Part shown: one piece after another, positions 26,621 to 34,704 of the stretch | How the letters are laid out: each line of letters opens with the position of its first letter | How positions within the stretch are numbered: the first letter of the stretch is position 1 | DNA from: Caballeronia telluris | GTDB lineage: Bacteria > Pseudomonadota > Gammaproteobacteria > Burkholderiales > Burkholderiaceae | Length of the DNA stretch: 64,000 nucleotides | Assembly (NCBI RefSeq): GCF_001544495.1 | Contig: NZ_FCNZ02000007.1 | Coordinates: 62,001 to 126,000 of the forward strand | Direction: 5' to 3' | Notes under the pieces: model-generated | What the model was told of the DNA's origin: nothing | Databases searched by the model: none | The model's input: only the letters and a program-made list of their open reading frames with translations | Translations under genes and position numbers: made by a program

Positions 26621-27694
26621 ATGCGTCGAATCTGGTTCCCGTTGCTTATCACGTTGCTGCTCGCCGCCTGTGGCAGCGCGCCGCAGAACGTCTCGCGCAA
26701 ACCCCCCGCCAGTTCGACCGCCGCCCGCACTTTCCCCACGCCCTCCGGTTTCCCGAATTTCGTCGATCACAGCGTCGGGCGCGAGGAGATTTCGATCCAG
26801 GCGATGTCGCTCGTCGGCGTGCCGTACCGCTGGGGCGGCAACACGCCGGAAGCCGGCTTCGATTGCAGCGGACTCGTGCGCTATGTCGTGGACCGGGCGG
26901 CGTCGGTGAACCTGCCCCGCACGACCGCCGACATGAGCGGCCGCGGCGAATCGATCGAGCCGGACGAAGTCGCGCCCGGCGACCTGATCTTCTTCAACAC
27001 GACCGGACGGCCGCATTCGCATGTAGGCATCTATGTCGGCAAGCTGCGATTCGTGAACGCGCCGTCGACGGGCGGCACCGTGCGGCTCGACTACCTGACC
27101 AATCCGTACTGGGCGAAGCGTTTCGACGGAATCCGGCGCGTCGCGCCGCCGAAGTCCGCACCGACACCGTTCGACGGGCCGACTTATCTCGCGTCGCCGG
27201 GCAATGCCGGGCCTTCGTCGACGGTAGTCAATCGGACGGAGGCGCCGACGCAGGCGCGCGTGGCGAATAGCGCTGCAACCGCGCCCGCGGATCGATTCGA
27301 ACCGCCCGCGGTAGAGACGCAAGCCCTCACGGCAAGCGCCGCCGTCGCCCCGCGCGCGCAGTCGCAAAGTGCGAGCGCCGCCGATCAGTTCGAGCCGCCG
27401 CCATCGGCACTCGCGGCAGCGCAGCGACAGGCGCGGGCCGCCGGCGCGGTATCGCCCGCGGCCGTGGCGGCATCGAGCGCGCCCGACCCGATCGCGGCAG
27501 CCGCCGACGCGTTCGAACCCCCGCCGCCCAACGCGCGCCTGGCCGCCCAGCAAGCGCGCGCGGTCCAGCAACTGCCCGCCGCCGAACCGCCCGCTCGCGT
27601 GATGCGCGCATCGACCGGCACGCTCGCCGCGCCGCGTCCGAGCACGCCTCCCGTCGACGATCCCATCGCCCGCTTCGCCACGGGCAGCGAGTAA
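26621..27694 (+). CDS. NlpC/P60 family lipoprotein, probable peptidoglycan endopeptidase
   Basis: 357 residues. A lipoprotein signal (LLITLLLAACGS, lipidated Cys17) is followed by an NlpC/P60 domain (about 52-170): catalytic Cys82 in GFDCSGLVRYV, His134 in HSHVGIYVG, and Asn146 in FVNAPSTGGTV at the third catalytic position usually occupied by His/Asn/Gln. It would cleave peptide stems of peptidoglycan at the outer-membrane periplasmic face. The C-terminal half (about 180-357) is low-complexity Ala/Pro/Arg sequence with three spaced AD-x-FEPP repeats (223-229, 254-260, 295-301), an unusual long tail that may span or bind the cell wall. No clear ribosome-binding site precedes the ATG. Confidence 0.9.
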   Translation: MRRIWFPLLITLLLAACGSAPQNVSRKPPASSTAARTFPTPSGFPNFVDHSVGREEISIQAMSLVGVPYRWGGNTPEAGFDCSGLVRYVVDRAASVNLPRTTADMSGRGESIEPDEVAPGDLIFFNTTGRPHSHVGIYVGKLRFVNAPSTGGTVRLDYLTNPYWAKRFDGIRRVAPPKSAPTPFDGPTYLASPGNAGPSSTVVNRTEAPTQARVANSAATAPADRFEPPAVETQALTASAAVAPRAQSQSASAADQFEPPPSALAAAQRQARAAGAVSPAAVAASSAPDPIAAAADAFEPPPPNARLAAQQARAVQQLPAAEPPARVMRASTGTLAAPRPSTPPVDDPIARFATGSE

Positions 27695-27756
27695 CCCTTG
27701 TCCGCGCGTCTCTGCTATCGTGTTCGATTATCTCGGCTAGATAGGAGCGCAACGTC

Positions 27757-28563
27757 ATGGACCTGGGACTCGCCGGCAAGGTCGTCCTGATTACGGGCGG
27801 CAGCAAGGGAATCGGTTTTGCTTGCGCACGCGCATTCGCGAACGAAGGCGCCAAAGTCGCGATCGTATCGCGCGATGCGGCCAACCTCGCCCGCGCCCGC
27901 GAGCAACTCGCCAACGCGGGCCATCACGTGCATCTCGCCCGCGCCGACCTCCGCGAGGCGCACAGCGCGCAGGATATCGTCGAGGAAGCAACCGGCGCGC
28001 TCGGTCCCATCGACATCCTCATCAACAGCGCGGGCGCCGCGAAACGCTACGACCCCGACACGCTCGATGCCGCCGCGTTCAAGGCGGCCATGGACGCCAA
28101 ATATTTCTCCTACGTGTATCCGCAGCAGGCCGTGCTGAAGCAGATGGCCGAGCGCGCGCGCGCGAATCCGAAGGCGGAGCCGGGCGTCATCGTCAATATC
28201 ATCGGGATGGGCGGCAAGATCGCAAGCGACATCCATATCGCGGGCGGCGCGGCAAACGCGGCGCTGATGCTCGCGACGGTCGGCCTCGCGCACCATTACG
28301 CAAAGCTCGGCATCCGCATCAACGCGATCAACCCGGGCGCGACGCTGACCGAACGCGTCGAGGAAGCGCTCGCGCTCGAGGCGCAGCAACAGGGGATCAC
28401 GCGCGACGAGGCGCTCGCGCGCAGCCAGGCGAACGTGCCGCTCGGGCGCTATGCGAAACCGGAGGAAATCGCCGACGTCGCGCTGTTTCTGGCGAGCCGC
28501 CGCGCGAGTTACGTATCGGGCGCGATCATTCCGATGGACGGCGTTTCCGCGCCGCTCATCTGA
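27757..28563 (+). CDS. Short-chain dehydrogenase/reductase family protein lacking the catalytic YxxxK
   Basis: 268 residues with an intact NAD(P)-binding TGGSKGIG motif near residue 12 and the structural INSAGAA (NxAG-type) motif. At the place of the catalytic Tyr-x-x-x-Lys, however, the sequence reads HIAGGAANAALM: the alignment puts Gly at Tyr and Asn at Lys, and the catalytic Ser region is IIGMGGKIA. The C-terminal PLGRYAKPEEIADVALFLAS...SGAIIPMDGG-like region is conserved. It may bind nucleotide without classical reductase activity or use a different mechanism. AGGAG precedes the ATG. It is convergent with pit (35 bp gap). Confidence 0.85.
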   Translation: MDLGLAGKVVLITGGSKGIGFACARAFANEGAKVAIVSRDAANLARAREQLANAGHHVHLARADLREAHSAQDIVEEATGALGPIDILINSAGAAKRYDPDTLDAAAFKAAMDAKYFSYVYPQQAVLKQMAERARANPKAEPGVIVNIIGMGGKIASDIHIAGGAANAALMLATVGLAHHYAKLGIRINAINPGATLTERVEEALALEAQQQGITRDEALARSQANVPLGRYAKPEEIADVALFLASRRASYVSGAIIPMDGVSAPLI

Positions 28564-28598
28564 GCGGCGCAGGCGCTTGCGTCAAAGGTACGAAGCCG

Positions 28599-29609
28599 TC
28601 AAAGGAAGTGGTGGCCGAACCACCAGCCGGCGGCCGCGAGCGCGGCCGAAGCCGGAATCGTCAGAATCCAGGCCCACACGATGTTGCCCGCGACGCCCCA
28701 GCGCACCGCGCTGAACTTCTGCGTCGCGCCGACACCGACGATCGCGCCGGTGATCGTGTGTGTCGTCGATACCGGAATGCCGAGAACGGAGGCGACGAAC
28801 AGCGTGATCGCCCCGCCCGTTTCCGCGCAGAAGCCGCCGACGGGCTTGAGCTTCGTGATCTTCTGGCCCATCGTACGCACGATTCGCCAGCCGCCGAAGA
28901 GCGTGCCGAGTCCCATTGACAGATAGCATCCGGCGATCACCCAGACGGGCGGCGCCTCCGAACTCGCCGACGCGTAGCCGGTTGCGATCAGCAGCATCCA
29001 GATGATGCCGATGGTTTTCTGCGCGTCGTTGCCGCCGTGGCCGAGCGAATACAGACCCGCCGAGACGAGTTGCAGGCGCCGGAATCGCCGGTCGACGCGC
29101 GACGGTGGCGTGCGGAAATACATCCACGACACGAGCAGCATGAAGAACGAGCCGAGCACGAAGCCGAGCAGCGGCGAGATGAAGATGAACGAGACGGTTT
29201 TCAACAGGCCATCGACGTTGAGCGAACTCCAGCCCGATTTCGCCAGCGCCGCGCCGACAAGACCGCCGATCAGCGCATGCGACGAACTGGACGGAATGCC
29301 GTAATGCCAGGTGACGATGTTCCAGCCGATCGCGCCGACGAGCGCGCCGAAGATCACGTAGTGGTCGACGATATTGGGGTCGATCGTGCCCTTTCCGACC
29401 GTGGCCGCCACCTTCAGGTGGAAGATGAAATAAGCGATGACATTGAATGCGGCGGCGAATGCGACCGCCTGTTGCGGCTTGAGCACGCCGGTCGAGACGA
29501 CCGTCGCGATGGAGTTGGCGGCGTCGTGGAAGCCGTTCATGAAGTCGAACACGAGTGCGACGAGAACGAGCGTGGCGACTGCCCAGATTGCGAGTTGAAT
29601 CGAATGCAT
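28599..29609 (-). CDS. pit: Low-affinity inorganic phosphate transporter (PiT family)
   Basis: 336 residues with about ten membrane helices. The PiT signature appears twice: FDFMNGFHDAANSIATVVSTG at the N-terminus and PVSTTHTITGAIVGVG in the second repeat. It imports metal-phosphate with protons. I start at ATG 29609 (MHSIQLAIW) because the upstream extension in the longer frame is basic/proline-rich and family members begin at this point; no strong ribosome-binding site precedes either candidate. The DUF47 gene lies 91 bp upstream on the same strand, the usual pairing for PiT transporters, and the two are probably cotranscribed. Confidence 0.93.
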   Translation of the reverse strand: MHSIQLAIWAVATLVLVALVFDFMNGFHDAANSIATVVSTGVLKPQQAVAFAAAFNVIAYFIFHLKVAATVGKGTIDPNIVDHYVIFGALVGAIGWNIVTWHYGIPSSSSHALIGGLVGAALAKSGWSSLNVDGLLKTVSFIFISPLLGFVLGSFFMLLVSWMYFRTPPSRVDRRFRRLQLVSAGLYSLGHGGNDAQKTIGIIWMLLIATGYASASSEAPPVWVIAGCYLSMGLGTLFGGWRIVRTMGQKITKLKPVGGFCAETGGAITLFVASVLGIPVSTTHTITGAIVGVGATQKFSAVRWGVAGNIVWAWILTIPASAALAAAGWWFGHHFL

Positions 29610-29700
29610 CGGTGGTGGTTGTTTAACCCGTTTTTTTGACGCTGTTTGCGGCGGTTTGCGGCCCGTGCCGCTCATGGCGGCCGGGGCGCTGATTCCGGCT

Positions 29701-30327
29701 TCAGGCGTTTTCCAGCACGATGCCTTCGATGATGTTCGCGACGTCTTCGCACTTGTCGGTGATCGTCTCGAGCAGCTCGTAGATCGCCTTCAGCTTGATG
29801 AGCGTCTTCACGTCGTCTTCCTCGCGGAAGAGCTTCGACATCGCCGAGCGCAGCACGCGATCGGCATCGGATTCGAGGCGGTCGATTTCCTCGGTGATCT
29901 TCAGGATTTCGCTCGCCTGCTTCATGTCGGCGAGCAGTTCGACCGCCTTCTGCACGCGGATCGACGTTGCCGTGCAGATGTGCGCGAGCTGGCTCGCTTC
30001 CGACGTCACCTGGCGCACGTCGTACAGGAAAATGGCGGTGGCGACGTCTTCCATCAGATCGAGGATGTCGTCCATCGTCGTGATCAGCTTGTGGATCTCG
30101 TCGCGATCGAGCGGCGTGATGAACGTCTTGTGCAGCAAGTCGATGGTTTCGTGCGTGAGCTTGTCCGCGCGTTTTTCGTTCGTCTGAACGTTCTGCTTGT
30201 GGATCTCCGCGTCGTCGAGGTTGTCGATCAGCAGTTCGAGCTCGCGGCTCGCGTCGACGATGCACTTCGCGTGCGCGTTGAAGATTTCGAAGAATTTGCC
30301 CTCGGTGGGCATGAAGCGACCGAACAT
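29701..30327 (-). CDS. DUF47 (PhoU-like) protein, partner of the Pit transporter
   Basis: 208 residues, all helical, without membrane segments. The repeated acidic helices (EKRADKLTHETIDLLHKTFITP, ITTMDDILDLMEDVATAI, LKAIYELLETITDKCEDVAN) are those of the DUF47/PhoU-like family, which in PhoU coordinates metal clusters through E/DxxxD motifs. Genes of this family commonly sit directly before pit and are thought to modulate its transport or signalling. It begins the pit operon. A possible -10 TACAAT lies on the minus strand at 30377-30382. Confidence 0.9.
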   Translation of the reverse strand: MFGRFMPTEGKFFEIFNAHAKCIVDASRELELLIDNLDDAEIHKQNVQTNEKRADKLTHETIDLLHKTFITPLDRDEIHKLITTMDDILDLMEDVATAIFLYDVRQVTSEASQLAHICTATSIRVQKAVELLADMKQASEILKITEEIDRLESDADRVLRSAMSKLFREEDDVKTLIKLKAIYELLETITDKCEDVANIIEGIVLENA

Positions 30328-30476
30328 GAATATCCCGATAGATGGGTCAATACGATGGCTGACGTCAAACCGTCATATTGTACCTTTGCGAGACAGCCGG
30401 TGCATCCGCGCCGGCTGCCGCAGTGATGGCGTAAAGGCCGCAGGATGGCGGCCAATTGACGCAACGAGCGGCCGTT

Positions 30477-31868
30477 TTACTCGCTGCCGTAGAAATTCTG
30501 TGCGCCGGCGAAGTTGTCGAACTTGGTGTACTGGCCGTGGAACGTCAGGCGCACCGGCCCGATCGGACCGTTACGCTGCTTGCCGATGATGATTTCCGCC
30601 GTGCCCTTGTCCGGAGTGTCCGGATTGTAGACTTCGTCGCGATAGATGAAGAGGATGACGTCCGCGTCCTGCTCGATGGCGCCCGATTCGCGCAGGTCCG
30701 ACATGATCGGACGCTTGTTCGGCCGCTGTTCGAGACCGCGATTGAGCTGCGAGAGCGCGATGACGGGCACGTCGAGTTCCTTCGCGAGGCTTTTGAGCGA
30801 GCGCGAGATTTCCGAGATTTCCGTCGCGCGATTCTCGCCAGCGTGGCCCGAACCGCTCATCAGCTGCAAATAGTCGATGATGATGAGACCGAGCTTGCCG
30901 CACTGTCGCGCGAGACGCCGCGCGCGCGAACGCAGTTCCATCGGATTGAGGCCACCGGTTTCGTCGATGAAAAGCTGCGCCTCGCTCATTTTCTGCACCG
31001 CGTGCGTGAGCTTCGGCCAGTCTTCGTCGGTGAGACGCCCGGTACGCATGCGGTGCTGGTCCAGGCGCCCGACCGAGCCGAGCATACGCATCGTCAACTG
31101 CGTGCCCGGCATTTCCATCGAGAACACCGCGACCGGCAGCCCGTACTCGACGGCCACGTATTCGCCGATGTTCATCGAAAACGCGGTCTTGCCCATCGAA
31201 GGCCGGCCCGCCACGATGATCAGTTCGCCGCCGTGCATGCCCGAGGTCATCCGGTCGAGGTCGACGAAGCCCGTCGGCGTGCCAGTGACGTCGCTCGGAT
31301 TGGCCGTGTGATACAGCGTGTCGATGCGCTCGACGACCTGCGTCAGGAGCGGCCCGATTTCGAGGAAGCCCTGCGTGCCGCGCGCGCCGTCCTCGGCGAT
31401 CGAGAACACTTTCGCCTCGGCTTCGTCGAGCAACTGGCGCACTTCCTTGCCTTGCGGATTGAAGGCGTCGGCGGAGATTTCGTCGGCCACCGATACGAGC
31501 CGCCGCAACACGGCACGGTCGCGCACGATCTCGGCGTAGCGTCGGATGTTCGCCGCGCTCGGCGTGTTCTGCGCGAGCGCGTTCAGGTACGCGAGGCCGC
31601 CCACTTCGTCCGCCTTGCCGGACGACGCGAGCGCTTCGTGCACGGTGATCACGTCGGCGGGACGGGTCGAGGCGATCAGCCGGCCGATGTGCTCATAAAT
31701 GATCCGATGGTCGTAGCGATAGAAATCGCTATGCGACATGACATCGGCGATGCGGTCCCAGGCGGCGTTGTCCAGCAGGAGGCCACCGATCACGGACTGT
31801 TCGGCTTCGATCGAATGCGGCGGGACCTTCAGCGCATCGAGTTGCGGATCTTTCGACGGAGCGTTCAT
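30477..31868 (-). CDS. dnaB: Replicative DNA helicase DnaB
   Basis: 463 residues, normal for DnaB. The N-terminal helicase-binding domain (residues 15-120, PPHSIEAEQSVIGGLLLDN) is followed by the RecA-like motor with Walker A GRPSMGKT (221-228), Walker B IIIDYLQLM and the arginine-finger region (LRESGAIEQDADVILFIYRDE). It unwinds DNA at the replication fork as a hexamer. No intein interrupts the frame. It follows the rpsF-priB-rpsR-rplI operon, with a terminator between, an arrangement common in proteobacteria. Confidence 0.98.
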   Translation of the reverse strand: MNAPSKDPQLDALKVPPHSIEAEQSVIGGLLLDNAAWDRIADVMSHSDFYRYDHRIIYEHIGRLIASTRPADVITVHEALASSGKADEVGGLAYLNALAQNTPSAANIRRYAEIVRDRAVLRRLVSVADEISADAFNPQGKEVRQLLDEAEAKVFSIAEDGARGTQGFLEIGPLLTQVVERIDTLYHTANPSDVTGTPTGFVDLDRMTSGMHGGELIIVAGRPSMGKTAFSMNIGEYVAVEYGLPVAVFSMEMPGTQLTMRMLGSVGRLDQHRMRTGRLTDEDWPKLTHAVQKMSEAQLFIDETGGLNPMELRSRARRLARQCGKLGLIIIDYLQLMSGSGHAGENRATEISEISRSLKSLAKELDVPVIALSQLNRGLEQRPNKRPIMSDLRESGAIEQDADVILFIYRDEVYNPDTPDKGTAEIIIGKQRNGPIGPVRLTFHGQYTKFDNFAGAQNFYGSE

Positions 31869-31907
31869 GGGGTGGAATTATCGGTGAAATGGCCGGCTGC
31901 GGCCAAC

Positions 31908-31939
31908 AAAAAAGGCAGGAACCGCGCGCGGTTCCTGCC
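31908..31939 (-). terminator. Intrinsic terminator of the rpsF-priB-rpsR-rplI operon
   Basis: GGCAGGAACC (31914-31923) pairs with GGTTCCTGCC (31930-31939) around GCGCGC, and on the minus strand six T residues follow (31908-31913). It lies 50 bp after rplI and 40 bp before dnaB. Confidence 0.9.
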
Positions 31940-31989
31940 CTTCTTTTCCTGCTATTCGCGACGAGCGCCAGTGCTGGCGCTCGCGGCTT

Positions 31990-32445
31990 TTAGGCGTGCT
32001 CGCCCAGCACCGACACCGTGACGTCGACGACGACGTCCGTGTGCAGCGCGACTTGCACCGCGTGGTCGCCGACCAGCTTCAGCGGGCCTTCCGGCATGCG
32101 AACCTGCGCCTTTTCGACTTCAGCGAAACCTTGCTTCTTCAGCGCGTCGGCGATGTCCGCGTTCGTGACCGAACCGAACAGACGGCCGTCGACACCCGCC
32201 TTTTGCGAGATCTGCACGGTCGAGCCGTTCAGCTTTTCGCCTTGCGTTTGCGCGGCGGCCAGCTTCTCAGCGGCGACCTTTTCCAGCTCGGCGCGGCGGA
32301 CTTCGAATTCGGCGATAGCGTCCTTCGTTGCGCGGCGGGCCTTCTTGCCCGGGATCAGGAAGTTACGTGCGTAACCGTCCTTGACCTTGACGATGTCGCC
32401 CAGGTTGCCCAGGTTGACGACTTTTTCCAAAAGAATGATTTGCAT
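31990..32445 (-). CDS. rplI: 50S ribosomal protein L9
   Basis: 151 residues. The N-terminal RNA-binding domain starts [37 protein letters not shown] sequence with the L9 signature ([13 protein letters not shown]). A long connecting helix (residues about 40-75) leads to the C-terminal domain ([18 protein letters not shown]). It bridges 50S to the ribosomal surface. AAGGAAC precedes the ATG at a normal distance. It is the fourth gene of the rpsF operon, 28 bp after rpsR. Confidence 0.98.
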   Translation of the reverse strand: MQIILLEKVVNLGNLGDIVKVKDGYARNFLIPGKKARRATKDAIAEFEVRRAELEKVAAEKLAAAQTQGEKLNGSTVQISQKAGVDGRLFGSVTNADIADALKKQGFAEVEKAQVRMPEGPLKLVGDHAVQVALHTDVVVDVTVSVLGEHA

Positions 32446-32473
32446 TTGGCTTGTTCCTTTTTACGTCGTCCGA

Positions 32474-32749
32474 TTAGGCCTTGTGCAGGTCGGTGTACGG
32501 CAGGAGCGCGAGGAAACGCGCACGCTTGATGGCCGTGTCGAGCTGACGCTGATAGTGAGCCTTCGTACCCGTCAGGCGTGCCGGCGTGATCTTGCCGTTT
32601 TCGCCGATGAAGTCCTTCAGCGTTTCCGTGTCCTTGTAGTCGATGTGATCGACGTTGGCGGCCGTGAAACGGCAGAACTTCTTGCGCTTGAAGAGCGGGT
32701 TTTGTTGCTGACGACGCTTGTCGAATTTCTTACCAGTCGGGCGGGGCAT
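32474..32749 (-). CDS. rpsR: 30S ribosomal protein S18
   Basis: 91 residues. Basic N-terminus ([21 protein letters not shown]) followed by the S18 core with [21 protein letters not shown], which is the family signature. It sits with S6 on the 30S platform. It begins 2 bp after the priB stop codon, so translation is probably coupled. Confidence 0.98.
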   Translation of the reverse strand: MPRPTGKKFDKRRQQQNPLFKRKKFCRFTAANVDHIDYKDTETLKDFIGENGKITPARLTGTKAHYQRQLDTAIKRARFLALLPYTDLHKA

Positions 32750-32751
32750 GT

Positions 32752-33051
32752 TCAGTCCTTTCCAATGTCCTGCAATTCTGTGATGTGAAACACCAGGGTT
32801 CGTGCGTCGCGGCTCTTTTTTGCCAGAAAGCCGGTGAAGCGCGTTTGCACGCCCATCTGACAGCTTTCCAGCTTGCCGCTCACCTCACCGGCGGCTACCG
32901 CCGGCATCGTCAGTTCGATCTGGCGGACAATGCCCGCTTCGACGACTTCCGTTTGGTGATGCAACGTGCAGCTCGCTATCGGTACGCCGGCGGGTGTGTA
33001 CCGCACCGGTTCGCGTTCCACGACGCTCGCTGTCAGTTGCAACTGGTTCAC
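32752..33051 (-). CDS. priB: Primosomal replication protein N (PriB), GTG start
   Basis: 99 residues, a single OB fold that binds single-stranded DNA and helps PriA restart stalled forks. The sequence [21 protein letters not shown] and [28 protein letters not shown] fits the PriB family. The start is GTG at 33051 with AGGA upstream. Placement between rpsF and rpsR is conserved in beta- and gamma-proteobacteria and ties replication restart to ribosomal protein expression. Confidence 0.95.
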   Translation of the reverse strand: MNQLQLTASVVEREPVRYTPAGVPIASCTLHHQTEVVEAGIVRQIELTMPAVAAGEVSGKLESCQMGVQTRFTGFLAKKSRDARTLVFHITELQDIGKD

Positions 33052-33085
33052 TTAAATCCTGGTGGCTGACGAATCTGAATTCGTC

Positions 33086-33457
33086 TTAAGCCTGCGCTTC
33101 GGACGGCTGCGAGGCCGCCTTCTTGGCTTCTTCGCGCTGCACTTCCTTCATCATCGGCGACGGGCCGGTTTCGGCCTTCTTCATCTTGACGATCAGGTGG
33201 CGCAGGACGGCGTCGTTGAACTTGAACGCGTGTTCGAGTTCTTCGAGCGTTGCCTGGTCGCACTCGATGTTCATGCAGACGTAGTGAGCCTTCGCGAGTT
33301 TCTCGATCATGTAGGCCAGTTGGCGACGGCCCCAGTCTTCGATACGGTGGATCTGACCACCGTGCGAGGTGATCGTGCCCTTGTAGCGCTCGATCATGGC
33401 GGGCACTTGCTCGCTCTGATCGGGGTGCACGATAAATACGATTTCGTAATGACGCAT
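33086..33457 (-). CDS. rpsF: 30S ribosomal protein S6
   Basis: 123 residues, starting [20 protein letters not shown], the normal S6 N-terminus; a longer frame exists but lacks family sequence, while AAGGAG sits just before ATG 33457. The C-terminal tail ([24 protein letters not shown] region) is charged and probably flexible. It is the first gene of the operon with priB, rpsR and rplI. A promoter with 17-bp spacing is visible about 75-100 bp upstream. Confidence 0.98.
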   Translation of the reverse strand: MRHYEIVFIVHPDQSEQVPAMIERYKGTITSHGGQIHRIEDWGRRQLAYMIEKLAKAHYVCMNIECDQATLEELEHAFKFNDAVLRHLIVKMKKAETGPSPMMKEVQREEAKKAASQPSEAQA

Positions 33458-33531
33458 ATTCACTCCTTGTGCTGACTTGTGGATTAAAGCCACCCGGGCG
33501 TCGGACCGGTGCGGCAAGTGAGAAGCCCAAG

Positions 33532-33560
33532 AGTGTAACCGGCGGCGGCCTCGCGTGCAA
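33532..33560 (-). promoter_or_regulatory. Candidate sigma70 promoter of the rpsF operon
   Basis: On the minus strand TTGCAC (33555-33560) and TACACT (33532-33537) are separated by exactly 17 bp, giving a start near 33525 and a leader of about 70 nt before rpsF. The GC-rich region makes such a pair stand out. Confidence 0.5.
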
Positions 33561-33628
33561 GCTCGAACGCCATTTTGCGATTTACTTCTGCTTTCTTTTC
33601 AAGCATTTAGCGAGGACGCGAGCGAGAT

Positions 33629-34540
33629 TCACGGTGCGCGGCTCCAGTAATCCGCCTGCGAGTAGATTTCCTTAAGATAATCAATGAAGTAGCGCACTTT
33701 CGCGGGCACGTAGCGCTGCTGCGGATAGACCGCGAGGATGTCGTAATCGGGCAGCGCGTATTCGTCGAGGACGGTTTCCAGCTCGCCCGCCGCGAGTTGA
33801 CGCTGGATTTCCCACGTCGAACGCCAGCCGAGCCCGAGACCCTCGGACATCCACCGGTGCAACAATTCGCCGTCGTTGCAGTCGAGATTGCCCGACACCC
33901 GCACGGTCGCGAGCTTGCCGTTGCGCCGGAAATACCAGCCGCGGTTCTGTCCGCCCTGCAGGTTGAACGCGAGACAGTTATGCCCGGGCAGGTCGTCGAG
34001 CGATTTCGGCTTGCCGTGCTTCTTGAAGTAAGCCGGCGTGCCGCACACCATGCGCCGGTTGTTCGCGAGCTTCACCGCGACGAAGTTCGGATCGACCGCT
34101 CCCCCGATGCGAATCGACAGGTCGTAGCCCTCGCGCACCAGGTCGACCACGCGGTCGGTCAGATTGAACGACATCTGCAATTCGGGCTTGTCGGCGATGA
34201 ACGCCGGCGCGTGCGGCGCGACGTGCATCCGCCCGAACGCAGCCGGCGCCGACACGATCAGATGCCCGTTCACTGCGCGCCGGCCCGCCGCGAGTTCGTT
34301 TTCCGCCTGATCCCATTCCGTCAGCAGATGGCGGCAGCGGTCGAGAAACGCGGCGCCGTCCTCGCTCACGACGAGCCGCCGCGTCGAGCGGTACATCAGC
34401 TTGACGCCGAGGCGCTTTTCAAGCGCGTCGATGCGCCGTCCGAGAATCACCGGCGACACGCCCTCCTCCAGCGCCGCCGCCGCGAGGCTGCCCGCCTCCG
34501 CGACGCGCACAAAGGTTTCTATCTGCTTGAAGCGGTCCAT
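33629..34540 (-). CDS. LysR-family transcriptional regulator (divergent from gcl)
   Basis: 303 residues. N-terminal winged helix-turn-helix (MDRFKQIETFVRVAEAGSLA ... GVSPVILGRRIDALEKRLG, residues 1-60) and a C-terminal periplasmic-binding-like effector domain (about 90-295). It is of the AaeR/DmlR-like subgroup by its TRRLVVSEDGAAFLDRC region. It is divergent from gcl with 164 bp between starts, a classic arrangement for a LysR activator of the adjacent glyoxylate operon; the effector might be glyoxylate or a related acid, which is inference. It is also codirectional with, and 172 bp before, rpsF. Confidence 0.9.
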   Translation of the reverse strand: MDRFKQIETFVRVAEAGSLAAAALEEGVSPVILGRRIDALEKRLGVKLMYRSTRRLVVSEDGAAFLDRCRHLLTEWDQAENELAAGRRAVNGHLIVSAPAAFGRMHVAPHAPAFIADKPELQMSFNLTDRVVDLVREGYDLSIRIGGAVDPNFVAVKLANNRRMVCGTPAYFKKHGKPKSLDDLPGHNCLAFNLQGGQNRGWYFRRNGKLATVRVSGNLDCNDGELLHRWMSEGLGLGWRSTWEIQRQLAAGELETVLDEYALPDYDILAVYPQQRYVPAKVRYFIDYLKEIYSQADYWSRAP

Positions 34541-34578
34541 CGTTCGTCTCCTGAAACGCCGGTCAGCGCGATTCCATA

Positions 34579-34597
34579 CTTTTTGTTTCGAAGAAAG
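34579..34597. promoter_or_regulatory. Candidate LysR-regulator operator in the gcl divergent region
   Basis: Imperfect A/T-rich dyad CTTTTTGTTTCGAAGAAAG centred in the 164-bp gap between the LysR gene and gcl, with the outer arms CTTT/AAAG and a TTCGAA core. It contains T-N11-A spacing of the kind LysR proteins bind. Only position and symmetry support it. Confidence 0.35.
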
Positions 34598-34704
34598 CGA
34601 CCTGAGCTGATCTTATCAAACCTTTCGTGCAGGCCTACAGTTCATCTCAACCCTGCCCAACCGCAGTCAGAAACAATCGGAAGAAATTAAGGAAGGAGAC
34701 AACC

